A stretch of 64,000 nt of DNA from CAG-884 sp964384115 (GCA_964384115.1 CAYLJU010000004.1:1-64000); one strand, 5' to 3'. Positions 54,186-63,346 are shown, counted from the first letter of the stretch. Notes: generated from the letters alone by a model not told the origin. Program-made: numbers and translations.

Positions 54186-56658
54186 TTCATTTAAATCTAA
54201 GGCATTAAAAAATATAGTAAATTTAGATTATATGATAAAGTTAAAAAATGGTTTAGAATCACCAGATGAGGAAAAGGTTTATGTGTTTTTTCATTCGCTT
54301 ATAAATAATTACCTTATTAATGAATTAGAAGTTATAAAAATCAAAAAATTAATTATATATTGGATAGATTTTATTCTCGATAATAATTATTTTAGTGACA
54401 GTGAAAATATTATGTCATTAATATATCAATTAATAAAAATAACAGATACGTATCCATTGTTAATCAATTTTAATGATGACTTTTGCAAAAAATTTGATTT
54501 TCTAAATTCTATAATTATACAAATTAGGACAAAAAATGAAAAAATTTTGAATAATATTCAGTTAGATATATATAATGCTATTTTAGATAATAGGAATGTT
54601 GTTTTTTCCGCTCCGACTTCTTATGGGAAAACAACAATTGTTTTAGATTCATTAAAAGTATTGTTAACATCTAATAAAATTAATAGAGTTATATTTATCT
54701 TGCCAAATAAATCATTGATTAATGAATATCGTAGGAAACTAAGAAATTATGTTTCTAATATTCCAATATATGAAAACCCATATTTTAAAGATGATTTAGA
54801 AAATGTAATATTATTATTTACGCAAGAAAGATTTTTGATTTATAATAGTATAAATAAAAACCAATCATTTGATTATGCTGTAGTTGATGAGGCGCAAACA
54901 CTTTATTCTTTAAATGATGATAGAAGTATTTTGCTAGCAAAAAGCATTTCTATTTTGAATAATAATAATGTACCGTTAATTTTTTTATTACCATATATAA
55001 GTGAAGCTTATAATAATCTTATTAATTATTTTGCAAATTTTGGAAATATATTTATTTCTAATAAAAATATGTTATCTTTTGTCTCAAATAATTATTATCT
55101 GCTTTCTGTTGTTAATAATGAATTAAAGAAAGTTGATTATACTAGAGATTGTGGTATTATTAATCCTATTATATATGATATTGGAGTAAAATGTATTAAA
55201 CCTTTAAATATAAATGATTGGGCAAAAATAATTGTAGATAATTATAATAATTTTGTTAGAGAAGAAGAAAAGAGTATATTTTTTGTTACTTCTAAACAAG
55301 AAACTAAAGAGGTTGCATCAATTATTAGAGATAATTTAATAATTAAGATAAGTGATAAAAAAACATCGCGTTTTAAGGCGTTAATAAATTATGTTAAAAA
55401 AAATATTCATCCAGAATTTGAATATATTGATTATTTAAATCATGGAATAGCAATTCATTTTAGTGATATAGATCCTTTTATAAAAAGACAAGTAGAAATT
55501 ATATTTAACGAAAGTGATGATCTTAAATTGATAGTATGTACTTCAACATTGGTAAGAGGTGTTAATTTGAATTGTAAGAATATGTTTATCCTTTATAATA
55601 AAAAATTAGGTATGTCTGAAATAGAATTAAAAAACTTATTAGGTAGAACTGCAAGATTAAGTATAAATACTCAAGGTAATGTATATACAGTAAGTTTTGA
55701 TGGTGATGATTTAGATAAAAGAGCAAAAAAATTATATACTTCTAATGAAGAGATAAATACTAATTTAAATAAAACTATAAAGGAAATCAAAAAAAGTAAT
55801 GATATTGATAAAAGAAGATTGAAAACATTATTAATGGACACAAATGTAAATTCAAATATAAAATCTTATTTTGATAAGCAAGAACAATCTGTTATTGATA
55901 ATCATGATTATTTTCTTTCTAAAAATGAAATAGAAAGTATTAATAAAAAAATTCAAAATTTAAATCATGAGCATTGCGAATATCTTTTAAAAAATATAAC
56001 TAACTATAAGTGCGTATTAGAGTTGTCTGAAATTCTTTCAGATGTTTATGAATGGAAAAATTCAAATGATTTTACTGTAAGACATCGTTTATCAAGTATT
56101 AAATATATTTCTACAGTTGTAAGTAAACTTATTAGAGGTGAGAGCATTTTTAAATTGGTGGATGATTTAGTGAAAGAAAATAATAAGGAAAATAAAAATT
56201 CAAAATTGATAGTATGCATGGGAATGTATGGTAATCTCTATGTCACACAAATTTCTAATATAGAAAGTCATCTTAGTACAAATTATGTTGAAGATTTTGA
56301 TCCTGATAAACACTTGAATTTATTAATATATTCATGCTTATATGAAACACAAAAAATTGTAGAATATTATTATAAGAAGTATTTACAGGATTTTTATTAC
56401 AGATTAAGGAAACTTAATTCAAATGATATTAATGAAATCGAATTATTTTTGGATTATACAACTTTAGATCCTAAAAAAATCAACTTATCAAAGATTGGTT
56501 TAGTTGATCAGTTTGCAATAAATGAATTGGCTAGTTCAAAATATGATAAATATTTTATCAATGATTGTATAAGTAATGAGAACATTAAATTAATATACGA
56601 AAGTTTGGAAGATGATGACCCTTTTAAATATAGTATAGAAGATATTATAAAAAGATAA
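54163..56658 (+). CDS. HamB-like SF2 helicase
   Basis: 831 residues. Walker A SAPTSYGKTTIV lies near residue 145, Walker B VVDEAQTL near residue 240, motif VI LLGRTARLS near residue 490, and a helical C-terminal region of about 300 residues. In Hachiman, HamB senses DNA and restrains HamA. The start is GTG 54163, seven bases after GGAGG (54151-54155) inside the upstream gene; the ATG at 54158 is out of frame. Confidence 0.75.
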   Translation: MQNLKIVNSFKSKALKNIVNLDYMIKLKNGLESPDEEKVYVFFHSLINNYLINELEVIKIKKLIIYWIDFILDNNYFSDSENIMSLIYQLIKITDTYPLLINFNDDFCKKFDFLNSIIIQIRTKNEKILNNIQLDIYNAILDNRNVVFSAPTSYGKTTIVLDSLKVLLTSNKINRVIFILPNKSLINEYRRKLRNYVSNIPIYENPYFKDDLENVILLFTQERFLIYNSINKNQSFDYAVVDEAQTLYSLNDDRSILLAKSISILNNNNVPLIFLLPYISEAYNNLINYFANFGNIFISNKNMLSFVSNNYYLLSVVNNELKKVDYTRDCGIINPIIYDIGVKCIKPLNINDWAKIIVDNYNNFVREEEKSIFFVTSKQETKEVASIIRDNLIIKISDKKTSRFKALINYVKKNIHPEFEYIDYLNHGIAIHFSDIDPFIKRQVEIIFNESDDLKLIVCTSTLVRGVNLNCKNMFILYNKKLGMSEIELKNLLGRTARLSINTQGNVYTVSFDGDDLDKRAKKLYTSNEEINTNLNKTIKEIKKSNDIDKRRLKTLLMDTNVNSNIKSYFDKQEQSVIDNHDYFLSKNEIESINKKIQNLNHEHCEYLLKNITNYKCVLELSEILSDVYEWKNSNDFTVRHRLSSIKYISTVVSKLIRGESIFKLVDDLVKENNKENKNSKLIVCMGMYGNLYVTQISNIESHLSTNYVEDFDPDKHLNLLIYSCLYETQKIVEYYYKKYLQDFYYRLRKLNSNDINEIELFLDYTTLDPKKINLSKIGLVDQFAINELASSKYDKYFINDCISNENIKLIYESLEDDDPFKYSIEDIIKR

Positions 56659-56709
56659 TATTCATTACATCTTTAATAAAGTCATAGATTTTATTAGAGG
56701 TGTTTTTTT

Positions 56710-56829
56710 ATGCAAAAAAATAAAAAAATAGTTTATTTAGATGACAAATTTAATAAAGAAAAAAATATAAAAGATATTTTAATAGAATTTTTAATAAAAA
56801 AAATTAATAATGATCAGATTTCTTTTTAA
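56710..56829 (+). CDS. Small Lys-rich ORF before the recombinase (39 aa)
   Basis: ATG 56710 is preceded by AGAGGTG (56696-56702), and the frame ends at TAA 56827-56829. The product is highly basic, begins MQKNKKIVYLDD and ends NDQISF. Short basic ORFs often sit directly before large serine recombinases in Bacillota elements; a role is not known. No homolog could be checked. Confidence 0.5.
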   Translation: MQKNKKIVYLDDKFNKEKNIKDILIEFLIKKINNDQISF

Positions 56830-56915
56830 ATGATTTGTGTTTTTTGAAAAATGATGGTAACATCAAATTGTCTTAGAAAGGAATCTAGTGAATTAAAAAA
56901 TAAGAAGGAGGGAAA

Positions 56916-58517
56916 ATGTATAATAATTTACTAGAGAATTATGAGTATAAAGCAGGAATATATATAAGATTATCTCAAGAAGACCGAGATAAAAAATATG
57001 AGTCTGATAGTGAAAGTGTAATTAATCAAAGAGATATTTTAATGAGTTACATCAAAAATAATGGTTTTGTTTTTGTAGAAGAGTATGTAGATGATGGATA
57101 TTCTGGTACTAACTTTGATAGACCTGCATTTAAAAAAATGATAAGCGATATTAATGATAAAAAAATAAATTTAGTTATTGTTAAAGATTTATCAAGATTG
57201 GGCAGGGATCATGTTAATACAGGATATTTTATGGAGAGATTTTTTCCAGAGAATAGAGTGAGGTTTATTTCAATTATGGAAAGTTATGATAGTGCTAAAG
57301 TTCAAGCTAGTAATGATTCTTCAACTTTTATAGTTGCTTGTAATGATTATTATAGTAAACAGAATTCAAATAAGATAAGAGATGTTTTACATTCTAAAAA
57401 AGTTCAAGGAAAATACATTGGTAGTGTTCCATGTTATGGTTATATGAGAGATCCTGAAGATAAGGGACATTTAATTCCAGATCCTAATACAGCGCCTATA
57501 GTAAAAGATATATTTAGTTGGTTTATATCTGGTATGAGTATTTCAGATATAGCATCATTGTTAAATGATAGAGGAGTCTTAACACCCAGTGCTTATAAAA
57601 ATATAAATTTAAGCAGTAGTGATAGAAGATTAAATGAATGGTGTTCTACTTCAATAAAGAAGATATTATCCAATAGAATGTATACTGGTGATATGGTACA
57701 AAATACTCAAACTAAGGTTAACTATAAAAGTAAGAAAAGAGTTAATCTTGATAAAAGTTTATGGATTATTGTTGAAAATACCCATGAAGCACTTGTTGAT
57801 AAAGCAACATTTGAAACTATTCAAAAAAATAGATTTGTAATACCTAAAACAAAAACGTATAGAGAAAAGAGATTATTTGAAAATTTATTATTTTGTAAAG
57901 AGTGTGGTAATTATTTAAGTATAAGTTATAAAAAGAAATATGATTATTGGTCTATTAATTGTAATAGATATGCAAGAGAACCTAAAAAACGTAGATGTGA
58001 ATCTCATTTTATGCCATATGATGAATTAGAAAAATCTTTATTGAAGCGAATAAAATCCACAGTTTCTAAATATATCAAAAACATATCAATAGAAGACATA
58101 AATAAAAGATTAATTAAACAGGGTGAACTATTAGAGAAAAATAAGAATAATGATTTAATAAGATTAAATAAAGAAAAAGAAAAGCATATGAAGAAATTAG
58201 ATATATTAATATGTGAAATGTCAGATAAAATAGATAAAGATACATTGGATGGATTAATTAGGGCAGAAGATAAAGCGTTATTAGATATTGTAAAAAAAAT
58301 TAAAGAGTTAGAAAATAAGAAAGACAATTCTAGAGAACAGATAGAAAAACTTCCTGATTATACAAAAACGATAAAAGAATTTTTAAATATAAATAATCCG
58401 AGTAGAGATTTATTGTTTGCTTTAATAGATAGAATTGAAATAGATAAAGATAGAAATATACAAATTACATATAAGTTTGATCTTATAGATGAAGATAAGT
58501 ATGAATATGATAAATGA
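56916..58517 (+). CDS. Large serine recombinase
   Basis: 533 residues. The resolvase domain has the nucleophile in YIRLSQEDRD (Ser near residue 20), VDDGYSGTNFDRPAF and DLSRLGRDH. A recombinase domain (GYMRDPEDKGHL) follows, then a zinc ribbon (CKECGNY ... CNRYA ... CESHF) and a long coiled coil (residues about 405-480). This is the TnpX/CisA-like layout that carries out site-specific integration and excision. It lies 44 bases from attR. AAGGAGGG precedes ATG 56916. Confidence 0.95.
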   Translation: MYNNLLENYEYKAGIYIRLSQEDRDKKYESDSESVINQRDILMSYIKNNGFVFVEEYVDDGYSGTNFDRPAFKKMISDINDKKINLVIVKDLSRLGRDHVNTGYFMERFFPENRVRFISIMESYDSAKVQASNDSSTFIVACNDYYSKQNSNKIRDVLHSKKVQGKYIGSVPCYGYMRDPEDKGHLIPDPNTAPIVKDIFSWFISGMSISDIASLLNDRGVLTPSAYKNINLSSSDRRLNEWCSTSIKKILSNRMYTGDMVQNTQTKVNYKSKKRVNLDKSLWIIVENTHEALVDKATFETIQKNRFVIPKTKTYREKRLFENLLFCKECGNYLSISYKKKYDYWSINCNRYAREPKKRRCESHFMPYDELEKSLLKRIKSTVSKYIKNISIEDINKRLIKQGELLEKNKNNDLIRLNKEKEKHMKKLDILICEMSDKIDKDTLDGLIRAEDKALLDIVKKIKELENKKDNSREQIEKLPDYTKTIKEFLNINNPSRDLLFALIDRIEIDKDRNIQITYKFDLIDEDKYEYDK

Positions 58518-58556
58518 TTATTTTTTTAATTTAGTTGCTACGTATTTTTTGTGACC

Positions 58557-58561
58557 GAGGT
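58557..58561 (+). mobile_element. attR core, GAGGT
   Basis: Second copy of the 5-bp core. Sequence to its left (TTTTTGTGACC) belongs to the element; to its right the amidase frame resumes with GGC GAT GGT GCT. Confidence 0.8.
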
Positions 58562-59623
58562 GGCGATGGTGCTGAAGTAGTTTATGCACTTCGTAATAAA
58601 AGTACCCTTGCTAATAAAATATTAAATTCATTTGTTGATGTAGGTCAAAATGTTAGAGAAGCATATCAAAGAAGATTACCAAGTAATACTTCTAAAGATT
58701 ATTATTTTATTCATAGAAATACTGGTAATACAGAACCTGTATTAGTTGAATATGGTTTTTTAGATAGTAAGGGTGATGATGTTGAACAATTAAAAAATAA
58801 TGCTGAAAAATATGCAAATGCTGTAGTAGATGCAATACTTGATTATATAGGCTATGGTACAGGTGTTAATTATACGGTTGAACCTGGTGATAGTTTATGG
58901 AGTATATCTAAAAAATTTAATGTAAGCATTGAAGATTTGAAACTTGCTAATAATTTAACTAGTAATTTATTAAATGTTGGTCAGATATTGAAAATACCAA
59001 AAGAAGAAAAACCAACAACCGGTGATTATTCAATATATACAGTTGCAAAAGGAGATAGTTTGTATAGTATTGCTAAAAAATATAATTTGTCCGTTGATGA
59101 ACTTATAAAATATAATAATCTAGATTCTACTAATTTAAGTGTAGGTCAGCAATTGCTTATTCCAAATATTGGAAATTTATCTAATGCATATACAGTTAAA
59201 GCAGGAGATAGTTTATATAGTATTGCTAAAAAATATGGAATAAGTGTTGATGAATTAAAAAAAGCAAATGGCTTAACAACTAATACTTTAAGTATAGGGC
59301 AAACTCTTGTTATACCAGAATCGAAAAGTGAAATTGGTTATGTTGTAAAAGCAGGAGATAGTTTATATAGTATTGCTAAAAAGTATGGAATAAGCGTTGA
59401 TGAATTAAAAAAAGCAAATGGTTTAACAACTAATAATTTAAGTATAGGTCAAGAGTTAATAATACCTGAAACTAGTCAAACTATGACTTATACTGTTAAA
59501 TCAGGAGATAGCTTATATAGTATTGCTGATAAATATGGTATTACTGTTGCAGATATAAAAAATGCAAATAATTTGAAAAGTAATTTATTAAGTATAGGTC
59601 AAATACTTGTTATTCCAAAATAA
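58562..59623 (+). pseudogene. Amidase-LysM gene, 3' part
   Basis: The rest of the amidase: GDGAEVVYALRN completes the motif after SNHINAGG, and the catalytic Glu is in LVEYGFLDS. Five LysM domains follow (starting near 58873, 59035, 59188, 59338 and 59488), each of the form GDSLYSIAKKY ... LSIGQ-LVIP, binding peptidoglycan. A TTG at 58535 inside the element opens the frame but has no ribosome-binding site. Joined to the 5' part it gives 444 residues. LysM amidases occur in spore germination and cell separation. Confidence 0.9.
59201..59455 (+). repeat. Near-identical LysM-coding direct repeats
   Basis: The segments starting at 59201 and 59351 are about 105 bases long, 150 bp apart and nearly identical over the first 70 bases with only a few silent changes. 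They encode LysM domains 3 and 4, implying a recent duplication. Confidence 0.85.
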
Positions 59624-59650
59624 AAGACAAAATTAATTTTTTGTCTTTTA
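59622..59650. terminator. Bidirectional terminator between amidase and cwlJ
   Basis: AAAAGACAAAA (59622-59632) pairs with TTTTGTCTTTT (59639-59649), with A- and T-tracts on both sides, and serves both convergent genes. Confidence 0.85.
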
Positions 59651-60076
59651 ATGTAGCTCTTGACAAACTCCAGGATCTGGAATATAAAAGCAATGATTTT
59701 TATATCTTCCAGAATTTCTTTGATCCCACCATGTTGGTGCACAATCAGTATTAGATCCTGGCGCGTAAAACCATAAAGCATTTGTAGCTGGAAAATAATA
59801 CTGTCCTTTTAAAACACGATCTGCTAGAGCTTTTTCTTTTGTTGTTGGATTACTAAAATATAGGGGACTATTGATACCTGAAAATCCTCCTGGTGTTTGA
59901 TTTATTGTTTCATTTAAATTTCTTAAATCTTTAAATGTATAACAATTTGCTAATGCTCTATTTACAACAACATTACCAACCATTAGCATTCCGAGATCAC
60001 CTTCACCTAATGCTTCAGCTCTCATTAATCGTGCTAACATATCGCGTTCTTTTGAAGTATGCGCTAATATAGCCAA
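59648..60076 (-). CDS. cwlJ: Cortex-lytic cell wall hydrolase CwlJ
   Basis: 142 residues of the SleB/CwlJ hydrolase_2 family. It matches CwlJ along its length: MLARLMRAEALGEGDLGML, VGNVVVNRALANCYTF, LWFYAPG, WDQRNSGRYKNHCFY. CwlJ degrades spore cortex during germination. No signal peptide, as in CwlJ and unlike SleB. I favour TTG 60076 as start because GGTGAT (minus strand) lies just upstream and MAILAHTSKERD aligns with the CwlJ start; ATG 60088 is the alternative. A CATATAAT sequence just upstream could be a sigma-E- or sigma-A-type -10. Confidence 0.88.
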   Translation of the reverse strand: MAILAHTSKERDMLARLMRAEALGEGDLGMLMVGNVVVNRALANCYTFKDLRNLNETINQTPGGFSGINSPLYFSNPTTKEKALADRVLKGQYYFPATNALWFYAPGSNTDCAPTWWDQRNSGRYKNHCFYIPDPGVCQELH

Positions 60077-60093
60077 TATAATCACCATTAATA

Positions 60094-61752
60094 TTATATG
60101 ATATTATTTTTTATATTTTTAATTATTTTTATAGTTCCATCATATGTTTCATTGTATAAATCAATTCGAAAATGTTGTATTCCAAGATTTTTATAATATT
60201 TAATTTTATCAATATTATTTATTGGTTTATGGTTTAATATTGTTGTTAAACAATTATTTTGTATTATTGGGAAAAGTCTATTATTTTGTTTTAAATAATA
60301 ACTATTATTTTTACAGTTACAATTATTTGTTAATGTTTTTATTGGGCAATATTTCATTACCATAGCTTCTATCCATCCATAAACAATTATTTCGATATTG
60401 TTGTTTTTATTGTCTATTAAATTAATTTTGTCGTTTATTTCTGGGGATATAGTTATTTGTTTTATTCCATTTTGATGCAATAATTGAAGAGCTTTGTTGT
60501 TAATTATATTTAGTTCATAATCACCAAATACATTGTTTTCTTTTGTATAGCAGATAGAACCAATTTCTGTTATTAGTAAATTATCTTTTTTTATTTCATT
60601 TCTATTTGGTATAACTCTAGGTAATTTAAAGAATGTATTGGGATATTTTTTATGTAATAATATATTTGATGTATATATGTTATTAACATTTTCTTCTAAT
60701 GCTGCTTTTAATTGATTCTCATTATTAACAAAAATGTTAATAGTTTCATTATTATCTTTATAATTTATTTTTTTATCAACAATTTTGTTTATAATTTTTT
60801 CCTTTGTTTCAGTTTTTTTAGTTATTAATTTTTCTATTAAAATTCGTCTTATATTATTTATTTCAGATATGCTAATAAATATATTGTTATCTTTATTAAT
60901 GGTAATGTTTTGCATTTTAAATGGTGTATTTCCTAATTTTGATAATTGTTTTTTTATTGTTTCTTCAGTTGTTTCACTTGTTATTGACTTTTGAACTATA
61001 TTACCTTTTTCAGTAATATTTATTTTGTTTTCATTTATACTTATTTCTAATGGTTCGTTTATTTTGGCTTTGATTTTAAATGATATATTTATTTTTTTTG
61101 GTTCATAGTTTTTTAATTCTTTCAATAATTTGATATCTGTTGTTTTTCTAATATTTCCTTTGTCTTTAATATTACATTTGTTTTCAATATATGCTATTTC
61201 ATTTGCTTTTACACATGATGTTAGTAACATTTTATTGTTGTATAATTTGTTGATAATCATTCCTTTATTATTTTCAAAGCGAATACCGTCTTCTTGATTT
61301 AGGTCTTCTGTTAATTTTATTTTTAGATATTTTTTATTTGTTTCAATTATTTTTCCTATTTCTATTCCTTGATGATTTGATGTTTTGATGTTCATTATAT
61401 TTTTTCCTTCATTATGGAAAAGATATCCTTCTGTAAAATCTCTATTGAATAATAATTTTAATTTTTTTTCATCTAATTTATTAATAGGTTTTCCGTCTAT
61501 TAATTTGCGGTAATAATTGGTTATAAAGCCTACATATTCAGGACTTTTCATTCGTCCTTCTATTTTTAATGATGTTATGTTACTATCTAAAATTTCGTTT
61601 ATTTTTTTTGATGTGTTTAATTCTTTTGTGCTTAATAGATAATCACCGTCTGTTTTTATTTCTTTGTTATTTTCTATTAATTTATATGGAAGGCGGCAAC
61701 AACCGGTGCACTCGCCACGATTACCACTTCTTCCACCATTTAAATAGCTCAT
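60094..61752 (-). CDS. U32-family protein, C-terminal part after in-frame TGA
   Basis: 552 residues that continue the U32 domain begun at 62277. LNGGRSGNRGECTGCCRLPY with its iron-sulfur-type cysteines follows immediately, then ISL-type EGRMKSPEYVGFITNYYRKLIDG and a long C-terminal region as in DUF3656-containing U32 proteins. The reading frame is the same as that of the N-terminal part, with only TGA (61761-61759) between them. ATG 61752 has only a weak ribosome-binding site. U32 proteins act in tRNA/rRNA hydroxylation (TrhP, RlhA) or as proteases. Confidence 0.8.
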   Translation of the reverse strand: MSYLNGGRSGNRGECTGCCRLPYKLIENNKEIKTDGDYLLSTKELNTSKKINEILDSNITSLKIEGRMKSPEYVGFITNYYRKLIDGKPINKLDEKKLKLLFNRDFTEGYLFHNEGKNIMNIKTSNHQGIEIGKIIETNKKYLKIKLTEDLNQEDGIRFENNKGMIINKLYNNKMLLTSCVKANEIAYIENKCNIKDKGNIRKTTDIKLLKELKNYEPKKINISFKIKAKINEPLEISINENKINITEKGNIVQKSITSETTEETIKKQLSKLGNTPFKMQNITINKDNNIFISISEINNIRRILIEKLITKKTETKEKIINKIVDKKINYKDNNETINIFVNNENQLKAALEENVNNIYTSNILLHKKYPNTFFKLPRVIPNRNEIKKDNLLITEIGSICYTKENNVFGDYELNIINNKALQLLHQNGIKQITISPEINDKINLIDNKNNNIEIIVYGWIEAMVMKYCPIKTLTNNCNCKNNSYYLKQNNRLFPIIQNNCLTTILNHKPINNIDKIKYYKNLGIQHFRIDLYNETYDGTIKIIKNIKNNII

Positions 61753-61758
61753 TAGACA

Positions 61759-62277
61759 TCATCCTGAATAACTTATGCAAAGAGCTCCGTGAATGAATAT
61801 TTCTTTTTCAATGTCAACGTTTAGATTTTTGATTTCTTCTAGACTCATTTCTCTATCTAATATTATTCTTTTTACGCCTATTTTTCTTAAAAATTCTATA
61901 TTTTCTTTATTATGATTATGACACTGAGTTGATGCGTGTATTACTAAATCTGGAAATTTTTTATGGGCTTCATTTATTAATCCTAAGTCTTGCATTATTA
62001 TGGCATCTACATTATGTTTATATAGAAATTCTATAAAGTCTAAGGCTTCTGTAAATTCATCTTCATATATTATGGTGTTTACAGTTATATATATTTTTAC
62101 ATTATAAACATGAGCATAATTAATTGCTTCTATTAGTTCATTTTCATTAAAATTTTGAGCAAAGGCTCTAGCTCCGAATTTTTTTCCTCCTAAGTATACG
62201 GCATCGGCTCCGTTATGTATGGCAGCTTTTAATGCTTCCATGCTGCCGGCTGGACTTAATAATTCTATTTTTCTCAT
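61759..62277 (-). CDS. U32-family protein, N-terminal part
   Basis: 172 residues: ELLSPAGSMEALKAAIHNGADAVYLGG, the TIM-barrel start of U32 proteins, to EIFIHGALCISYSG, then TGA. Homologs read SYSG-(Q/R)-C-L-(M/I)-S at this point, and here the bases after TGA encode Cys-Leu-Met-Ser. So a Gln or Arg codon (CAA/CGA) is replaced by TGA; a single C-to-T change from CGA would do it. The intact frame beyond suggests a recent nonsense mutation, readthrough or a base-call error. The total of 727 codons would be full length. Confidence 0.85.
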   Translation of the reverse strand: MRKIELLSPAGSMEALKAAIHNGADAVYLGGKKFGARAFAQNFNENELIEAINYAHVYNVKIYITVNTIIYEDEFTEALDFIEFLYKHNVDAIIMQDLGLINEAHKKFPDLVIHASTQCHNHNKENIEFLRKIGVKRIILDREMSLEEIKNLNVDIEKEIFIHGALCISYSG

Positions 62278-62284
62278 ATTATTT

Positions 62285-62306
62285 AAAAAGGAAGTTTTAT
62301 CTTCCT
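62285..62306 (-). terminator. Terminator of trpS (minus strand)
   Basis: Minus-strand AGGAAG (62306-62301), ATAAAA loop, CTTCCT (62294-62289) and a T-run. The trpS stop codon lies in the loop. Confidence 0.75.
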
Positions 62307-63286
62307 ATTTTTAATCCTACTCTTTCTTTTATTAATTCATATTTTTCTTTTGCTATTTGCCTTGATATTTCAATTCCTTTATCAAGGATTTGATTTATTT
62401 CTGTACTATTAATTAGTTTATTATATTTGTTTTGAATTTCTTCTATATGATTGCTTACAATTTCTGCTACGTATGTTTTAAATTCACCATAATTTTTTCC
62501 GGAAAACATTTTTTCAATTTCACTTATACTTTGATTGGTTATACATGAGGCAATATTTAGTAGATTAGAGATTCCTGGTTTGTTTTCTTCATCAAATTTA
62601 ACTATCATTTCAGAATCTGTTGTTGCGCCTTTGATTTTTTTGATTATTTGTTCTTTAGTATCAAATAATGAAATAACGCCATTTGGGTTTTCTTCTGATT
62701 TACTCATTTTTTTATCAGGATTTTTAAGGTCTTTTATTTTAGTTCCTTCTTTTCTTATTAATGGATTTGGTATTTCGAATGTTTTTCCATATTTGTTGTT
62801 AAATCTTTCAGCTATGTTACGGGCTAGTTCAACGTGTTGTTTTTGATCAATGCCGACTGGTACGTATGTTGCGTCGCAGTATAAGATGTCGGCTGCCATA
62901 AGGGTTGGATATGTTAATAGTCCGATTGAAAAATTTTCATTTCCTTTGCTTTTTTCTTTAAATTGGATCATTCTTGATGCTTCACCATAATATGTGTTAC
63001 ATTCTAGTATCCATGATATAGCTGGAATGTATTCGTTTTCAGATTGAATGTATATTACAACTTTGTTTGGATCGATTCCACATGCTAAATACATTGCTAT
63101 GAATTTTTTAATTCTTTCGTTTAATAATTTTTTGTCTTGTGGTACTGTTAAAGCGTGTAAATCAGCTACAAATAGAAATATTTCATCATATTCTTCTTGT
63201 AATTTTATTAATGGTTTTATAGCGCCTATGTAGTTTCCTAATGTTAGTTCTCCTGTTGGTTTTAGTCCGGTTAATATTCTTTTCAT
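62297..63286 (-). CDS. trpS: Tryptophanyl-tRNA synthetase
   Basis: 329 residues with the class I signatures TGLKPTGELTLGNYIGA (HIGH equivalent LGNYIG) and KMSKSEENP. PVGIDQKQHVELARNIA and the ADILYCDA motif bind Trp and ATP. Ribosome-binding site AAGGAG precedes the ATG at 63286. It is divergent from the tRNA-Trp gene. Confidence 0.97.
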   Translation of the reverse strand: MKRILTGLKPTGELTLGNYIGAIKPLIKLQEEYDEIFLFVADLHALTVPQDKKLLNERIKKFIAMYLACGIDPNKVVIYIQSENEYIPAISWILECNTYYGEASRMIQFKEKSKGNENFSIGLLTYPTLMAADILYCDATYVPVGIDQKQHVELARNIAERFNNKYGKTFEIPNPLIRKEGTKIKDLKNPDKKMSKSEENPNGVISLFDTKEQIIKKIKGATTDSEMIVKFDEENKPGISNLLNIASCITNQSISEIEKMFSGKNYGEFKTYVAEIVSNHIEEIQNKYNKLINSTEINQILDKGIEISRQIAKEKYELIKERVGLKIGR

Positions 63287-63316
63287 TTCTATACTCCTTG
63301 ATTTTTCAACTAGTAA

Positions 63317-63346
63317 TTGACAAAATATTTGTTTTTATTGTATAAT
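63317..63346 (+). promoter_or_regulatory. Consensus promoter of tRNA-Trp
   Basis: TTGACA (63317-63322) and TATAAT (63341-63346) with an 18-bp spacer, 13 bases before the mature tRNA. Confidence 0.85.

Larger units (their letters stand above)
50564..58561 (+). mobile_element. Skin-like serine-recombinase element with defence cargo
   Basis: This 7,998-bp insertion splits the amidase gene. It is bounded by GAGGT direct repeats and carries a large serine recombinase at its right end. Order inside: restriction endonuclease (minus), C5-methyltransferase, nuclease and helicase pair, a 39-codon ORF, recombinase. Removal joins codon GGT (50561-50563) to GGC (58562-58564) in frame and rebuilds the amidase. 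No conjugation or capsid genes are present. Codons inside are richer in A on the coding strand than the T-rich host genes, a sign of transfer. Confidence 0.9.

Noticed and set aside
58535..58561. Independent gene start (TTG) for the 3' amidase part
   Set aside because: No ribosome-binding site, and the first nine codons are element sequence next to attR. The frame is the continuation of the split amidase.
61759..61761. TGA read as tryptophan (Mycoplasma-type code)
   Set aside because: TGA is the natural stop of holB, rsmI, rsmA, spoVT and several others, Trp residues are encoded by TGG, and the only tRNA-Trp seen has anticodon CCA.
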